Part shown: piece after piece, positions 5,851 to 6,581 of the stretch | Layout of the letters: each line of letters opens with the position of its first letter | How positions within the stretch are numbered: position 1 is the first letter of the stretch | From: Acetobacteraceae bacterium | GTDB lineage: Bacteria > Pseudomonadota > Alphaproteobacteria > Acetobacterales > Acetobacteraceae | NCBI GenBank assembly: GCA_027306955.1 | Contig: DAHUXX010000120.1 | Location: 1 to 6,581, forward strand | Length of the DNA: 6,581 nt | Reading direction: 5' to 3' | Translations under genes and position numbers: made by a program | The notes under the pieces: model-generated | Seen by the model: the letters and a program-made list of their open reading frames with translations, nothing else | Databases searched by the model: none | What the model was told of the DNA's origin: nothing

Positions 5851-6581
5851 CTACTCCGCGTCCGCGGTCTCCGGCTCGCCCATCATGGCCTCGGCGACGA
5901 TGCCGGCCTGCTCGCGGATGCGAGTTTCGATCTGGTTCGCGATGTCCGGGTGGTCGCGGAGGAACTGCTTGGCGTTCTCGCGGCCCTGGCCGATGCGCTG
6001 GCTATCGAAGGAGAACCAGGCGCCGGATTTCTCGACCACGTTGGCCTTGACGCCGAGATCGACCAGTTCGCCGGTCTTGCTGATGCCATCGCCATACATG
6101 ATGTCGAACTCGACCTGACGGAACGGGGGGGCGACCTTGTTCTTCACCACCTTGACGCGGGTCTGGTTGCCGACGACCTCCTCGCGCTCCTTGATCTGGC
6201 CGATGCGGCGGATTTCCATGCGGACGGAAGCATAAAATTTCAATGCGTTACCGCCGGTTGTTGTCTCCGGGTTGCCGAACATGACGCCGATCTTGAGGCG
6301 GATCTGGTTGAGGAAGATGAGCAGCGTGTTGGAGCGGCTGACGGAGCCCGTGATCTTGCGCAGCGCCTGGCTCATCAGGCGGGCGTGCAGGCCGACATGG
6401 GAGTCGCCCATCTCGCCTTCGAGTTCCGCGCGGGGGACGAGGGCGGCAACTGAGTCGATCACCAGCACGTCGACCGCGCCGGAGCGAACCAGGGTGTCGG
6501 CGATCTCGAGCGCCTGCTCGCCGGCGTCGGGCTGGGAGATCAGCAGGTTGTCCACGTCGACGCCGAGCTTGCGGGCATAGG
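5851..6581 (-). CDS. recA: RecA recombinase, 5' end outside the window
   Basis: The C-terminal 240 or so residues of RecA, the DNA-dependent ATPase that forms filaments for strand exchange and triggers LexA cleavage in the SOS response. The first complete codons in the window read YARKLGVDVDNLL, where the tyrosine matches E. coli Tyr103, so about 102 residues including the Walker A loop lie beyond the right edge. An apparent start at 6555 is only an internal GTG valine. Visible landmarks are Walker B VDVLVIDS, LLIFLNQIR with the conserved Gln194 equivalent, the DNA-binding loop 2 GNPETTTGGNALKFYASVR, the VKVVKNK segment, GELVDLGVK, and an acidic C-terminal tail (GEPETADAE). Nothing looks damaged. 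The sequence is typical of Alphaproteobacteria. It is followed 9 bases later by the deaminase gene, so recA seems to head a minus-strand transcript. Its promoter and any SOS box are outside the window. Confidence 0.97.
   Translation of the reverse strand, partial: YARKLGVDVDNLLISQPDAGEQALEIADTLVRSGAVDVLVIDSVAALVPRAELEGEMGDSHVGLHARLMSQALRKITGSVSRSNTLLIFLNQIRLKIGVMFGNPETTTGGNALKFYASVRMEIRRIGQIKEREEVVGNQTRVKVVKNKVAPPFRQVEFDIMYGDGISKTGELVDLGVKANVVEKSGAWFSFDSQRIGQGRENAKQFLRDHPDIANQIETRIREQAGIVAEAMMGEPETADAE

Noticed and set aside
6228..6245. AT-rich patch (CATAAAATTT) that looks like a promoter -10
   Set aside because: It encodes the invariant NALKFYASV part of RecA, which explains the lower GC content.
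5521..6453. A 310-residue open frame on the plus strand opposite recA and the deaminase
   Set aside because: It overlaps recA antisense almost throughout; the Asp/Ala/Leu-rich translation is the known shadow of alternating-strand GC-rich codons.

Overview
This window is GC-rich and densely coded. It comes from a bacterial chromosome, most likely an alphaproteobacterium: the RecA fragment has the alphaproteobacterial look, the codon use is strongly GC-biased, and genes overlap by ATGA or sit a few bases apart. I would guess Rhodospirillales/Acetobacteraceae, but that is a weak inference made without a database search.

The left 4 kb (+ strand) is one complete ABC importer operon: a periplasmic solute-binding protein (143-1267), two inner-membrane permeases (1298-2146 and 2143-2943) and an ATPase with a C-terminal TOBE-like region (2940-3989). 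The last three genes are linked by ATGA stop/start overlaps. The architecture is that of the spermidine/putrescine, Fe(III) and 2-aminoethylphosphonate importers. The 142 bases before the first gene hold a near-perfect PhoB box (two TTGTCAT repeats, 11-bp period, AAAA spacer) about 20 bases before the start codon, and an 8-bp inverted repeat just upstream. This suggests control by phosphate starvation, and hence a phosphorus-containing substrate such as a phosphonate or phosphoester. The substrate cannot be read from the proteins alone.

The right 2.6 kb (- strand) converges on the transporter operon with only 5 bases between stop codons. Read 5' to 3' on the minus strand it holds: recA (its 5' end lies beyond the window; the Walker A region is not present), a short cytidine/blasticidin-S-deaminase-like zinc deaminase that begins at GTG 9 bases after recA, a metallo-beta-lactamase-fold hydrolase of the NAPE-PLD-like group 14 bases later, and a RidA-family gene after a 64-base gap. 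The RidA gene is interrupted by an apparent one-base loss in a C run (GGGG on the + strand at 4334-4337). That is either a real pseudogene or a sequencing error.

No RNA genes, mobile elements, CRISPR arrays or convincing intrinsic terminators were seen. The most interesting leads are the Pho box on an otherwise anonymous importer, the recA-deaminase-hydrolase gene cluster, and the RidA frameshift.
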